Source of the DNA: Elusimicrobia bacterium UBA6262 | Lineage (GTDB): Bacteria; CAYTYR01; UBA6262 | Assembly: GCA_002441095.1 (NCBI GenBank) | Contig: DJVG01000043.1 | Coordinates: forward strand, 7,096-71,095 | Direction: 5' to 3' | DNA: 64,000 nt | Shown here: positions 51,621 to 60,289 of the stretch, piece after piece | Numbering within the stretch: position 1 is the first letter of the stretch | Layout of the letters: each line of letters begins with the position of its first letter | Notes under the pieces: generated by a model | The model's database searches: none | What the model was told of the DNA's origin: nothing | The model's input: the letters and a program-made list of their open reading frames with translations, nothing else | Program-made: the position numbers and the translations under genes

Positions 51621-51688
51621 TTCGGTTTACGGTTACGATGCCCGTTTACAAACTTCGGTTTACGGGTGCGGTTTCGATGCCCGTTTAA
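51621..51688. repeat. Two CGGTTTACGG-type repeat units, downstream arm of the S23 element
   Basis: Units at 51621-51648 and 51654-51688 share TTCGGTTTACGG, CGATGCCCGTTTA. The second unit contains the stop codon and last codons of the S23-type gene. In this orientation they match the pattern CGGTnTACGG...CGnTnCGAnGCCCG of the array at 52085-52196 read on the opposite strand, so the two arrays are inverted copies. Confidence 0.8.
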
Positions 51689-52070
51689 AACTGTTCCAAA
51701 CATTTCCGAGTTTATATAACTGTCGCGCTGATTTATCATATGAATCTATCAATTTATTACATAATAAAACATCTGTTTGTTCTGGATAAATATCCTTAGT
51801 CTGATTCAAGCTGACAATTATTTCATTACACTCAGCCATTGCGTCATCAATATACTTTTGGAAGCCAGCTTTTTGATGTCGTTTCGCGTACCCCTCAGCT
51901 ATTAATCTTGGCACTGACTTACATGCTCTACTTAGCTGATCTTTCAAATCATATCTTTCAACATCTGGTAATTTTGGTAAGACCTCTTTCATTACTACAA
52001 GCATCGCTTTATAAGTATTGTTATATACTTCCAAATCCGTAAAACTAACAATCTTCTTTTTATTTTCCAA
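51660..52070 (-). CDS. Four-helix-bundle S23-type protein (23S rRNA intervening-sequence family)
   Basis: The 136-residue protein matches the S23/IVP family, a cousin of the Avd protein of diversity-generating retroelements: FTDLEVYNNTYKAMLVVMKEV, DLKDQLSRACKSVPRLIAEGY, and YIDDAMAECNEIIVSLNQTKDI. The fold is four amphipathic helices that form a basic pentamer in known structures; the function is unknown. The start is TTG at 52070 with GAAAGGA seven bases upstream. Its last codons (FKRASKPHP) lie within a flanking repeat. It sits between gltB and gltD, enclosed by inverted repeat arrays, and no rRNA gene is near, so it is not acting as an rRNA insert here. Confidence 0.88.
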   Translation of the reverse strand: MENKKKIVSFTDLEVYNNTYKAMLVVMKEVLPKLPDVERYDLKDQLSRACKSVPRLIAEGYAKRHQKAGFQKYIDDAMAECNEIIVSLNQTKDIYPEQTDVLLCNKLIDSYDKSARQLYKLGNVWNSFKRASKPHP

Positions 52071-52084
52071 TTCTTTTCCTTTCG

Positions 52085-52196
52085 CTCTCCGAAACCGTAT
52101 ATCGATTCCTAGCTTCTATTCGGGCCTCGTATCCGTTTACCGTATACCAAGCTTCTATTCGGGCTTCGTTACCGTACACCGTATACCGAGCTTTTA
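52085..52196. repeat. Three 39-bp tandem units, upstream arm of the S23 element
   Basis: On the minus strand, starting right after the gltB stop, units of 39 bases follow the pattern CGGTATACGGTAAACGG, TACGAGGCCCGAATAGAAGC. The exact spacing of the CGGGC blocks (52121 and 52160) gives the 39-base period. The last unit is degenerate and merges into the ribosome binding site region of the S23 gene. Confidence 0.85.
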
Positions 52197-55100
52197 TTAT
52201 CCGTCATAAGACTGTTCTAAGTCCAGCTTATCTGCTTTTTTCTTGGATTCCAGTATCTTCTTGTATTCCAGCGGCATGACCTTGATGAATTTCCCGCGCT
52301 GGCCCTCAAAATCAGCCAGTACTTTTTGCGCGTATTCACTGCCAGTGTATTTTTTGTGGTTTTCCAGCAGGTTTTTTATTATGCCCGCATCATCTTCATT
52401 AACAATATCCAATTCCACCATATCCTGGTTGCACCTGGCTGGGAAATTACCGTCTTCATCAAGTATATAGGCTACGCCGCCGCTCATGCCAGCCGCGAAA
52501 TTGCGCCCGGTACTGCCCAGGACCACGATCCTGCCACCGGTCATGTATTCACAACCATGGTCGCCTACACCTTCCACTACCGCGTTTAATCCGGAATTCC
52601 TGATACAGAATCTTTCCCCAGCCCGGCCGCAAATATAAGCTTCCCCGGTGATGGCTCCGTAAAAAGTAGTATTTCCGATTATAATATTCTCTTCCGGCCG
52701 GTAATCTGATTTCCGGTCAGGATAAATTATTATCTTCCCGCCGGAGATGCCTTTACCGACATAGTCATTAGCCAGTCCTTCCAGCTCGAAAGTCACGCCT
52801 CTGGCCAGCCACGCACCGAAACTCTGCCCAGCCATGCCCTTGAATTTAAAATTAATAGAATCTTCCGGCAAGCCAGCTTCGCCATATTTTTTACAAACTT
52901 CGCCGCTCAACATGGCGCCGGTCGTGCGATTGGTATTTTTGATTGTGAGCTCTACTTTGATCGGTTCCTTTTTTTCCAGCGCTGGTTTGGCCAGGACGAT
53001 CAATTGCCGGTCCAGCACCTTATCTATATTATGGTTTTGTTTAATGATCTGGTGTGTTTCAATATTTATATTGGCCTTCGGCTGGTATAACATCCGGGAA
53101 TAATCCAGACCTTTGGTTTTCCAGTCTAGCATATCCTTGTTCAGCTCCAGCAGGTCTGTCCGGCCGACCATATCTTCCAAGGTAGGAGTGCCTAATCCTG
53201 CCATGATCTCCCGCAGTTCTTCGGCTACTAAACGGAAATAATTCACCAGGTATTCTGGTTTACCGCGGAACCGTTTGCGCAACTCTTCATCCTGGGTGCA
53301 AACCCCGACCGAGCAATTATTCAAATGGCAATGCCTCAGCATCACGCAGCCTAATACAACCAGGGCAGCAGTGCCGAACCCGAATTCTTCGGCTCCGAGC
53401 ATTGCGGCTATGGCCAGGTCCCGTCCGGTGCGCATTTGTCCGTCAGCCTGCAGGCGGACCCGGCTCCTCAGGTCATTGAGCACCAGGGTCTGGTGCGTTT
53501 CTGATAATCCCAGCTCCCAGGGCAGGCCGGCATGCTTGACCGAGCTCAACGGTGACGCTCCGGTGCCGCCATCCCCGCCGGAGATCAGGATCATGTCAGC
53601 ATGGCCCTTGGCCACGCCCGCGGCTACGGTCCCTACGCCGATCTCTGATACCAGCTTGACGCTGACGCGCGCTGTAGGATTAGTATTTTTCAGGTCGAAG
53701 ATCAACTGGGCCAGGTCTTCGATAGAATAAATGTCATGATGCGGCGGCGGTGAGATCAGCGTTACGCCCGGAGTAGTGTAACGGGTTTTGGCGATCGTCA
53801 CGCTTACCTTATGACCGGGTAACTGTCCGCCTTCACCTGGTTTCGCGCCTTGGGATATCTTTATCTGCAATTCATCGGCATTGACCAGGTAATTGGTAGT
53901 TACACCGAAACGGCCGGATGCGACTTGTTTAATAGCGCTGCGCACCGAATCCCCGTTCGGTAATGGCGCGAACCTGGCTGGATCCTCTCCACCCTCTCCG
54001 GTATTGGACTTACCGCCTAAACGGTTCATGGCCATAGCCATGGTTTCATGAGTTTCCTTACTGATCGAGCCGAAGCTCATAGCTCCGGTCACAAAATGTT
54101 TGACCAGGTTTTCTATTGGTTCTACTTTATCCAAAGAAATCGGCTTGGCCTTTTTTAATTTCAGCAAACTGCGCAAAGTGGTCGGATGTCCCGATTGGTC
54201 ATTGATCAGACCGGCGAATTCTTTATACTTCCCGTAATCCCCGTTGCGCGTAGCATCCTGCAGAGCGGCAATGCTTTCAGGATTCCACAAATGGTATTCC
54301 CCGTCCCTTTTCCACTGGTATAACCCGCCGGTGATCAAATACGGGGTCTTGAATTCATCGCGCAAAGGATAGGCCTGCTGATGGCGCAAAATGGTTTCCC
54401 GGGCCAGGATTTTCATATCCGCTCCGCCGATGCGGGAAACAGTGCCGGCAAAACATCTCTCGATCACGTCGTCAGCCAAACCAAGAGCTTCATAGATCTG
54501 GGCGCCGCGGTAGCTTTGCAAAGTGGAAATACCCATTTTCGAAAGCACTTTTTTAATGCCCTTGTTAATAGCTTTAATATAATTATCGACTGCCTTGTCC
54601 AGTCGGAGATGCACTTCCCCTTCCAGGATCAGGTGCTCGATAGCTTCATACGCCAGGTAAGGATTAACAACTCCCGCGCCAAAAGCCAGCAAGAGAGTGA
54701 AGTGATTCACTTCCCTGGGTTCCGCGCTTTCTACAATTATGGCGATCTGCGCGCGCAATCCTTTTTTTACCAGGTATTGGTGGACTGCCCCGGTAGCCAG
54801 CAGGGCTGGCAACGCGGCTTGTTTCCGGCTGGTGCCCCGGTCGCTCAAAATAATAAAAGTAAACCCTTCGCTGATCGCTTCCCGCGCATCGGCGCAGATA
54901 CGGTCGAGAGCTTTCAGGAATTCTTTTTCATCTTCTGCTTCGTTCCCATTGACCGGGAACAGGATCGAGATCCGCTTGGCGCGGAATCCGGGCTCTTTAA
55001 TAGAATGTATCCGGGTCAGCTCATCGTTAGTAATGACTGGCAGCGGTACCCTGAGCTTGCGGCAATTTTGCGGTACTTCTTCCATTAAATTCTTTCGCGG

Positions 55101-56750
55101 GCCCATAAAGCTTTCCAGGCTCATGACCAGTTCTTCCCGGATCGGGTCGATCGGCGGATTGGTCACCTGGGCGAACAGCATACGGAAATAAGTATAAGGT
55201 AATTGCGGTTTTTTGCTTAATACCGCGTGCGGCGTGTCATTGCCCATGGAACCGACTGGTTCCTGGCCATTCTCCACCATCGGCTTGATAATAGTTTTCA
55301 GGTCTTCCCGGCTATAGCCGAACGCCTTCATATCAGTCAGTATATCTGTTGATCTTAAATAAGCACTCTTGTCCAAAGGCATCATCACTGCTTCCGGCAA
55401 GCTGTCCAGTTCCAGCATATTATCTTTGATCCATTCGCCGTACGGGTTGCGGCTGGACATCTGCTCTTTCAATTCCCGGTCGTCGATGATCCTCCCCGCT
55501 TCGGTATCGATAAAGAACATCTTCCCTGGTTCAAGTCTTCCTGAATACAAAATATCCTGCGGCGGGATATCCAATACTCCCACTTCAGAGGCCATGACCA
55601 CCAGGTCTTTCTTGGTCACCAGATACCGCGCCGGCCGCAAGCCATTGCGGTCCAGCACCGCGCCGATCTGCCTGCCGTCGGTGAAAGCAATAGCTGCCGG
55701 TCCGTCCCAGGGCTCCATCAGGCAGGTATGGTACATGTAGAAATCTTTTAACTGCTGGTCCATCAGGTCATTGTGTTCCCAGACCGACGGGATCAGCATG
55801 GTCATAGAATGGGCTAAAGACCGGCCCGCCAAAACCATTAATTCGAAAACATTATCAATAGACGCGGAATCACTGCCATCAGGTACGATAGTAGGCATGA
55901 TCTTTTTCAGGTCCTCACCGAATAATTTGCTTTTCAGCAACCCTTCCTTGGCCCGCATCCAGTTGATATTGCCCCGCAGGGTATTGATCTCGCCATTATG
56001 CGCCAGGAAACGGAACGGCTGCGCCAGGTCCCAGGCCGGGAAAGTATTTGTACTGTAGCGTGAATGCACCAGGCTGATCGCGCTGTGCAAAGCCGGATCT
56101 TTCAGGTCAACAAAATATTCTGCGACCTGTTCCGGCATCAGGAGACCTTTATAGGAAAAAGTCCGGTTGGACAAATTAGTAATATAGAAAAAAGATTTCT
56201 GTTGCAGGGGAGACTCACGGATAGCATTTTCAACCAGTTTGCGGATAATATAGAGTTTTCTTTCGAGATAAAGACTGTCTTGTCCGGCTTTAGCGCTGGC
56301 AGTGCCGACAAATACTTGTTCGATCATTGGCTCAGTTTCTCGGGCAGTCTTGCCAATGACCGAGTTATCTACCGGTACCGGACGCCAGCCCAGTATTTCG
56401 CATTTTTCATTTTTGACGATCGCGGCGAATTTCTTTTTGCAGTATTCCCTCTCTTTAGCATCTGTTGGCAAAAACACCAGGCCAGTGCCATACTTCCCGG
56501 CAGCAGGCAAATTGAAGCCGGCTGTGCGGCAAACCTGGCTGAAAAACTCATGCGGTATCTGGATCAATATGCCGGCTCCGTCACCGGTCTTGGGGTCAGA
56601 TCCCGTAGCACCGCGGTGAGCCAGCCGGTTAAGAACTTCTAATCCTTGCCTGACTATTTCATTGGAGCGCTGGCCCTTGATATTACAGACAAAGCCAACT
56701 CCGCAGGAATCATGTTCATATCGCGGATCGTACAACCCTTGAGGTTTCAT
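52197..56750 (-). CDS. gltB: Glutamate synthase large subunit
   Basis: The 1517-residue protein has the full GltB layout: an N-terminal class II amidotransferase with the nucleophile Cys16 in HDSCGVGF behind a short propeptide, a central domain, the FMN domain (VSVKLVSEIGVGTVAAGVAKGHADMI is within it), the 3Fe-4S Cys motif CHLNNCSVGVC, and a C-terminal GXGXG beta-helix (GISGGKIIIYPD, GAITGEAYICGRAGERF). It makes glutamate from glutamine and 2-oxoglutarate with GltD. An AGAGGT site precedes the ATG. A large palindrome lies in the 160 bases upstream. Confidence 0.97.
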   Translation of the reverse strand: MKPQGLYDPRYEHDSCGVGFVCNIKGQRSNEIVRQGLEVLNRLAHRGATGSDPKTGDGAGILIQIPHEFFSQVCRTAGFNLPAAGKYGTGLVFLPTDAKEREYCKKKFAAIVKNEKCEILGWRPVPVDNSVIGKTARETEPMIEQVFVGTASAKAGQDSLYLERKLYIIRKLVENAIRESPLQQKSFFYITNLSNRTFSYKGLLMPEQVAEYFVDLKDPALHSAISLVHSRYSTNTFPAWDLAQPFRFLAHNGEINTLRGNINWMRAKEGLLKSKLFGEDLKKIMPTIVPDGSDSASIDNVFELMVLAGRSLAHSMTMLIPSVWEHNDLMDQQLKDFYMYHTCLMEPWDGPAAIAFTDGRQIGAVLDRNGLRPARYLVTKKDLVVMASEVGVLDIPPQDILYSGRLEPGKMFFIDTEAGRIIDDRELKEQMSSRNPYGEWIKDNMLELDSLPEAVMMPLDKSAYLRSTDILTDMKAFGYSREDLKTIIKPMVENGQEPVGSMGNDTPHAVLSKKPQLPYTYFRMLFAQVTNPPIDPIREELVMSLESFMGPRKNLMEEVPQNCRKLRVPLPVITNDELTRIHSIKEPGFRAKRISILFPVNGNEAEDEKEFLKALDRICADAREAISEGFTFIILSDRGTSRKQAALPALLATGAVHQYLVKKGLRAQIAIIVESAEPREVNHFTLLLAFGAGVVNPYLAYEAIEHLILEGEVHLRLDKAVDNYIKAINKGIKKVLSKMGISTLQSYRGAQIYEALGLADDVIERCFAGTVSRIGGADMKILARETILRHQQAYPLRDEFKTPYLITGGLYQWKRDGEYHLWNPESIAALQDATRNGDYGKYKEFAGLINDQSGHPTTLRSLLKLKKAKPISLDKVEPIENLVKHFVTGAMSFGSISKETHETMAMAMNRLGGKSNTGEGGEDPARFAPLPNGDSVRSAIKQVASGRFGVTTNYLVNADELQIKISQGAKPGEGGQLPGHKVSVTIAKTRYTTPGVTLISPPPHHDIYSIEDLAQLIFDLKNTNPTARVSVKLVSEIGVGTVAAGVAKGHADMILISGGDGGTGASPLSSVKHAGLPWELGLSETHQTLVLNDLRSRVRLQADGQMRTGRDLAIAAMLGAEEFGFGTAALVVLGCVMLRHCHLNNCSVGVCTQDEELRKRFRGKPEYLVNYFRLVAEELREIMAGLGTPTLEDMVGRTDLLELNKDMLDWKTKGLDYSRMLYQPKANINIETHQIIKQNHNIDKVLDRQLIVLAKPALEKKEPIKVELTIKNTNRTTGAMLSGEVCKKYGEAGLPEDSINFKFKGMAGQSFGAWLARGVTFELEGLANDYVGKGISGGKIIIYPDRKSDYRPEENIIIGNTTFYGAITGEAYICGRAGERFCIRNSGLNAVVEGVGDHGCEYMTGGRIVVLGSTGRNFAAGMSGGVAYILDEDGNFPARCNQDMVELDIVNEDDAGIIKNLLENHKKYTGSEYAQKVLADFEGQRGKFIKVMPLEYKKILESKKKADKLDLEQSYDG

Positions 56751-56771
56751 TTACGTTACCTCTTTTATCCA

Positions 56772-56905
56772 AGAACCGAGATTTGATTATGGAATTCGAT
56801 AAAAATTCTCTTCATATTTTTTTCTAAAAAGATGCTTACATACCCGTGCGAGTATGCGCGCTTCTTTTTAGAAAAAAATATTTTGAGCTTTTTCATCTCG
56901 GTTCT
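56772..56905. repeat. Nested 134-bp palindrome between the Fis-like gene and gltB
   Basis: Outer arms AGAACCGAGAT (56772-56782) and its exact reverse complement (56895-56905) enclose an inner perfect 19-bp inverted repeat (56814-56832 and 56863-56881, AT-rich TTTTTTTCTAAAAAGA core). The 30-base loop holds a further CATAC...GTATG pair. It could serve as a bidirectional terminator (the inner arms end in T-runs) or a regulatory structure in the gltB leader. Confidence 0.75.
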
Positions 56906-56910
56906 CATAA

Positions 56911-57195
56911 CTAATCTCGGCTCTCGGATTTCCATCTCGTGATGTCAATGCCCAGTTTCTTGATCTTGGTACGGAGAGTATTCCTATTTATACCTAATAT
57001 CCTGGCAGTTTTCAACTGGTTTCCTGCGGTTTGTTCCAAAACAAAATCAATCAGCTGTTTTTCAACCTTGGCCATGACCGTCTTGTAGAGGATCCCGCTT
57101 TTTTCTTCTACCACACCATATCCTTCGGCCTTGAGCATCTGGCTGACTATTTTCTGGATCTTTTTTTCGTTTTCCGCGATCAAGACAGTGATCAT
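56911..57195 (-). CDS. Mini NtrC-like protein: receiver fragment joined to Fis-type HTH
   Basis: From the ATG at 57195 (AAGGA seven bases upstream) the protein has 94 residues. Residues 1-30 (ITVLIAENEKKIQKIVSQML, then KAEGYGVV) look like the first strand and helix of a response-regulator receiver, but the acidic pair is replaced by Glu-Asn. Residues about 41-88 are a Fis/NtrC C-terminal DNA-binding domain (FVLEQTAGNQLKTARILGIN, RNTLRTKIKKLGI). The rest of the receiver with the phospho-Asp and the whole AAA+ domain are missing. It sits between the amidotransferase and gltB, so it may bind NtrC-type sites without activating sigma54. An earlier ATG at 57231 would add 12 residues. Confidence 0.75.
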   Translation of the reverse strand: MITVLIAENEKKIQKIVSQMLKAEGYGVVEEKSGILYKTVMAKVEKQLIDFVLEQTAGNQLKTARILGINRNTLRTKIKKLGIDITRWKSESRD

Positions 57196-57269
57196 AGAAC
57201 AATCCTTTTCCAGGCACAGCCTTTTGTGCATTTTTTGCCTATACTTTAATCACTTCCGGCTAAAAAAAA

Positions 57270-57962
57270 TTAGGCCTTCAGTAAAATTGAAAAATTATCA
57301 CATAGCTTTTTTATTTGCGTTGCCAAGAGGTCCTTCCGTTGATACGCGCCCATCAGCAGTTCTACTGAGTTAGGAAGGCTTTCATCTGCCTTAACCCAGG
57401 ACCAGATCATATCTGTAGTAATTTCTATATGAAATTGCAGGCCATAGGCATTCTGCCCATAGCGGAAAGCCTGGTTCTTACATGTCTCTGCCGTCGCCAG
57501 CAATACACCGCCTTCGGGAATTACAAAAGTGTCTTCATGCCACTGGAAAACTTCCAAAGGCCCGTCTATCTCCTGCAGTAATGGATCATGCGCAGCTTCC
57601 AGGGTCAGGGCTACATTAAACCAGCCAATCTCCTTTTGCGGCGCTTTGATCACTGCCGCGCCGCAGGCTTTGGCCAACAACTGTGAACCCAGGCAAATAC
57701 CGAGATAAGGGATCTCTTTTCCTACGACTGTTTTTATGAACGCATTTTCCTCTTTTAGAAAAGGATATTTATCCTCTTCATAGACATTCATCGGGCCGCC
57801 CATTACCACTACTGCCGCCACTTCATCCAGGTCTGCCGGCAACGAATCGCCACGGAATAATTCCACAGTACGAAGTTCCCAGGCAGTATTGCGGAAAAAA
57901 TCCCCAATACTGCCCGGTCCTTCATTTTCAACATGTTTTATGATCAATATCTTCTTTTTCAT
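57270..57962 (-). CDS. Class I glutamine amidotransferase (GMP-synthase-like)
   Basis: The 230-residue protein has VVVMGGPMNV, the nucleophile elbow YLGICLGSQLL with Cys90, and QFHIE with His178 and Glu180, so the triad is complete. It is a stand-alone amidotransferase of the GuaA-like group, which includes gamma-glutamyl hydrolases. It begins 10 bases after the glutamine synthetase stop with an AAGGATCT site, so the two are one unit. Release of ammonia from glutamine or hydrolysis of gamma-glutamyl compounds is likely; the acceptor is unknown. Confidence 0.9.
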   Translation of the reverse strand: MKKKILIIKHVENEGPGSIGDFFRNTAWELRTVELFRGDSLPADLDEVAAVVVMGGPMNVYEEDKYPFLKEENAFIKTVVGKEIPYLGICLGSQLLAKACGAAVIKAPQKEIGWFNVALTLEAAHDPLLQEIDGPLEVFQWHEDTFVIPEGGVLLATAETCKNQAFRYGQNAYGLQFHIEITTDMIWSWVKADESLPNSVELLMGAYQRKDLLATQIKKLCDNFSILLKA

Positions 57963-57972
57963 AGATCCTTAT

Positions 57973-60162
57973 TTACATCACGAAGAGCATTTCGCGGTAT
58001 TTCGGCAAGTCCCAATGCTCGTCTGAGATCACGGTCTCCAGGTCATCGCAATGCCGGCGGATATGTTCCATCAGGGGTTTCAGCTCGTTGAAATACGTTT
58101 CCGCTTTTTCCGGCCCTTCTTCTCCAGCCGCTTTTTCCAGCAGTTTGGCCATGGCCAAGGTATGCTTCCGGACATAGTAGATCTTGTAGGTGACTTCTGA
58201 TAAATGCTCTTTCAAATCAGCATAGGCTGCTTCATCCACATTTAAGCCGGCGCTGGCCTTGAGCTGAGTCAATTCAGAAACGATTTTTGCCAGCTGGCTC
58301 TGGTAATCCAGTCCAGAGGGCACAACATTGGCATTGACCATTTCTTTCAGAGTATTGGCTTCGATGGTGAGCATTGTATTGTACATTTCGATCCAGATAT
58401 GGTAACGGGATACCAGTTCATCTTTAGTCAGGACGCCCTGCTTTTCGAAAATAGCAATATTTTCTTTTTTACTAATGGCTTTCAAGGCCTTATAAGTAGC
58501 GGCGATATTGGGCAGGCCTCTCTTCTCTGCTTCTATGACCCATTCGGCTGCATAGTTATTGCCCTCAAAACATATCTTTTTGGTTTCTTTTACCAAAGAA
58601 GTAACCACAGCCATGACCGCGCTCTCGAGATCTTTGGTTTTAGCCTGCTTCTCGATCTGCTCCGCCACATAGGTCAGTGAGTCGGCGATGATCGTGTTCA
58701 GGATCATGATCGGAGTGGAAATATTCTGTGAAGACCCCAAAGCCCGGAACTCGAACTTAGCCCCGGTAAAGGCAAAGGGCGATGTGCGGTTGCGGTCAGT
58801 GGCATCTTTGTTAATCGTCGGCAGTTTGCCTACTCCCAGATTGATGATATCCTGTTTGCTGACTTTTTGTTTGGCGCCTTTTTCGATAGTGTCTAGGATC
58901 GCGGTCAATTGTTCTCCTAAAAACACGGAGACAATGGCCGGCGGGGCTTCATTGGCTCCCAAGCGATGCTCATTGCCGGCGAAAGCAATACTGGCTCTCA
59001 GCAGATCAGAGTGATTGTACACAGCGCGCAGGATCGCGGTCAGCACTGCCAGGAACTGCAGGTTCTCCTGCGGCGACTTACCCGGATTCAGCAGGTTATT
59101 GCCCTGGTCATCAGCCATGGACCAGTTTAAATGTTTCCCACTGCCATTAATGCCGGCAAAAGGTTTTTCATGCAGGAGACAGACCAAATCGTGGCGCAAA
59201 GCCACCTTTTTCATAATATCCATTAACATCTGGTTATGGTCAGAGGCCAGATTGGATTCCTCGAAGATCGGGGCAAACTCATACTGGTGCGGCGCTACTT
59301 CATTATGGCGGGTACTTACCGGGATGCCGACTTTATAAGCTTCAGCGCAGACTTCCTGCATGTAATTCAACGCCCGGTCCTTGATCGAACCGAAATACTG
59401 GTCTTCCAATTGCTGGCCTTTCGGCGACGGAGCACCGATCAAGGTGCGTCCGGTCAGCATCAGGTCCTGCCTCATATTATAATAATGCTTGTCGATCAGG
59501 AAATATTCCTGTTCCGGCCCGCAGGTGGAAACCACTTTTTTTACCTTATTGTTCTTGAACACTTTCAACAGTTTTACCGCGGCTTTGCTGATCGCTTCAT
59601 CGGATCTCAGCAACGGCAATTTTTTGTCCAGGGCATAGCCATGATAGGAAACAAAAATGCAGGGTATGCACAGGGTTTTGCCTAACGCGGTTTCGCTGAT
59701 AAAAGCCGGGCTGGAAGGATCCCAGGCAGTATAGCCGCGGGCTTCAAACGTGCTCCTGATGCCGCCCGACGGGAAACTGGAGGCATCCGGTTCACCCAGG
59801 ATCAGCTTGGACCCGGAAAATTTTTCGATCACTTTGCCGCCCTTGAAGGTCAGGAAGGTATCGTGTTTCTCTGCGGTCAAGCCGGTCATCGGTTGGAACC
59901 AGTGAGCATAGAAGTCCACTCCTCTTTCCACTGCCCAGTCTTTCATTGCCCCGGCGATCTCATCAGCCTCTTGCTCGTTGATGCTCTGGCCTGCGCTGAG
60001 CCACAACTTAAATGACTCCATGGTCTTCTTGCTGACCCGTTTCTGCATTTCTGCCTGGCTGAAAGTATTCACCCCGAAATAACTGGTTACTTTTTTCGGT
60101 TTTACATCCTTGACCAATTCTACACTGCCGATGTTCTTCAAAACACTATGCCTGACATTCAT
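57973..60162 (-). CDS. glnN: Glutamine synthetase type III (copy 2)
   Basis: The 729-residue enzyme is a second GSIII with all family blocks of copy 1 (GEPDASSFPSGGIRSTFEA, RHNEVAPHQYEFAPIFEE, GINGSGKHLNW, NRTSPFAFTGAKFEFRALGS). A GGGAGG site precedes the ATG. It lies inside the nitrogen region, downstream of amt, P-II and PTS IIA genes and before gltB, and is the better candidate for the nitrogen-regulated enzyme. The leader holds a terminator-like hairpin and further small inverted repeats. Confidence 0.96.
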   Translation of the reverse strand: MNVRHSVLKNIGSVELVKDVKPKKVTSYFGVNTFSQAEMQKRVSKKTMESFKLWLSAGQSINEQEADEIAGAMKDWAVERGVDFYAHWFQPMTGLTAEKHDTFLTFKGGKVIEKFSGSKLILGEPDASSFPSGGIRSTFEARGYTAWDPSSPAFISETALGKTLCIPCIFVSYHGYALDKKLPLLRSDEAISKAAVKLLKVFKNNKVKKVVSTCGPEQEYFLIDKHYYNMRQDLMLTGRTLIGAPSPKGQQLEDQYFGSIKDRALNYMQEVCAEAYKVGIPVSTRHNEVAPHQYEFAPIFEESNLASDHNQMLMDIMKKVALRHDLVCLLHEKPFAGINGSGKHLNWSMADDQGNNLLNPGKSPQENLQFLAVLTAILRAVYNHSDLLRASIAFAGNEHRLGANEAPPAIVSVFLGEQLTAILDTIEKGAKQKVSKQDIINLGVGKLPTINKDATDRNRTSPFAFTGAKFEFRALGSSQNISTPIMILNTIIADSLTYVAEQIEKQAKTKDLESAVMAVVTSLVKETKKICFEGNNYAAEWVIEAEKRGLPNIAATYKALKAISKKENIAIFEKQGVLTKDELVSRYHIWIEMYNTMLTIEANTLKEMVNANVVPSGLDYQSQLAKIVSELTQLKASAGLNVDEAAYADLKEHLSEVTYKIYYVRKHTLAMAKLLEKAAGEEGPEKAETYFNELKPLMEHIRRHCDDLETVISDEHWDLPKYREMLFVM

Positions 60163-60194
60163 CTTCTTGCCCTCCCTTTTTAAGTACGATTTGT

Positions 60195-60278
60195 TTTAAT
60201 CTGTGCCGCGCCCGCCGAAGTTTTAGTGGCGGGTAATCCTTGTCCGCCTCTGGCGGATCTTTAAGAAATCGGTGTAAT
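60195..60278. repeat. 84-bp structured repeat element, copy B
   Basis: Same boundaries (TTTAATCTGTGCC and GTGTAAT) and same two GC-rich stems as 27015-27098, with a different loop in the first stem. It lies in the leader of glutamine synthetase copy 2. Confidence 0.85.
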
Positions 60279-60289
60279 AGTTTTCAAAT

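Noticed and set aside
51660..52070. Diversity-generating retroelement accessory gene (avd)
   Set aside because: The protein is of the related S23 family, but no reverse transcriptase, template repeat or variable repeat was found in the window.
54381..55088. 235-codon open frame on the plus strand opposite gltB
   Set aside because: It is a shadow of the conserved gltB frame, has no ribosome binding site and no recognisable domain.
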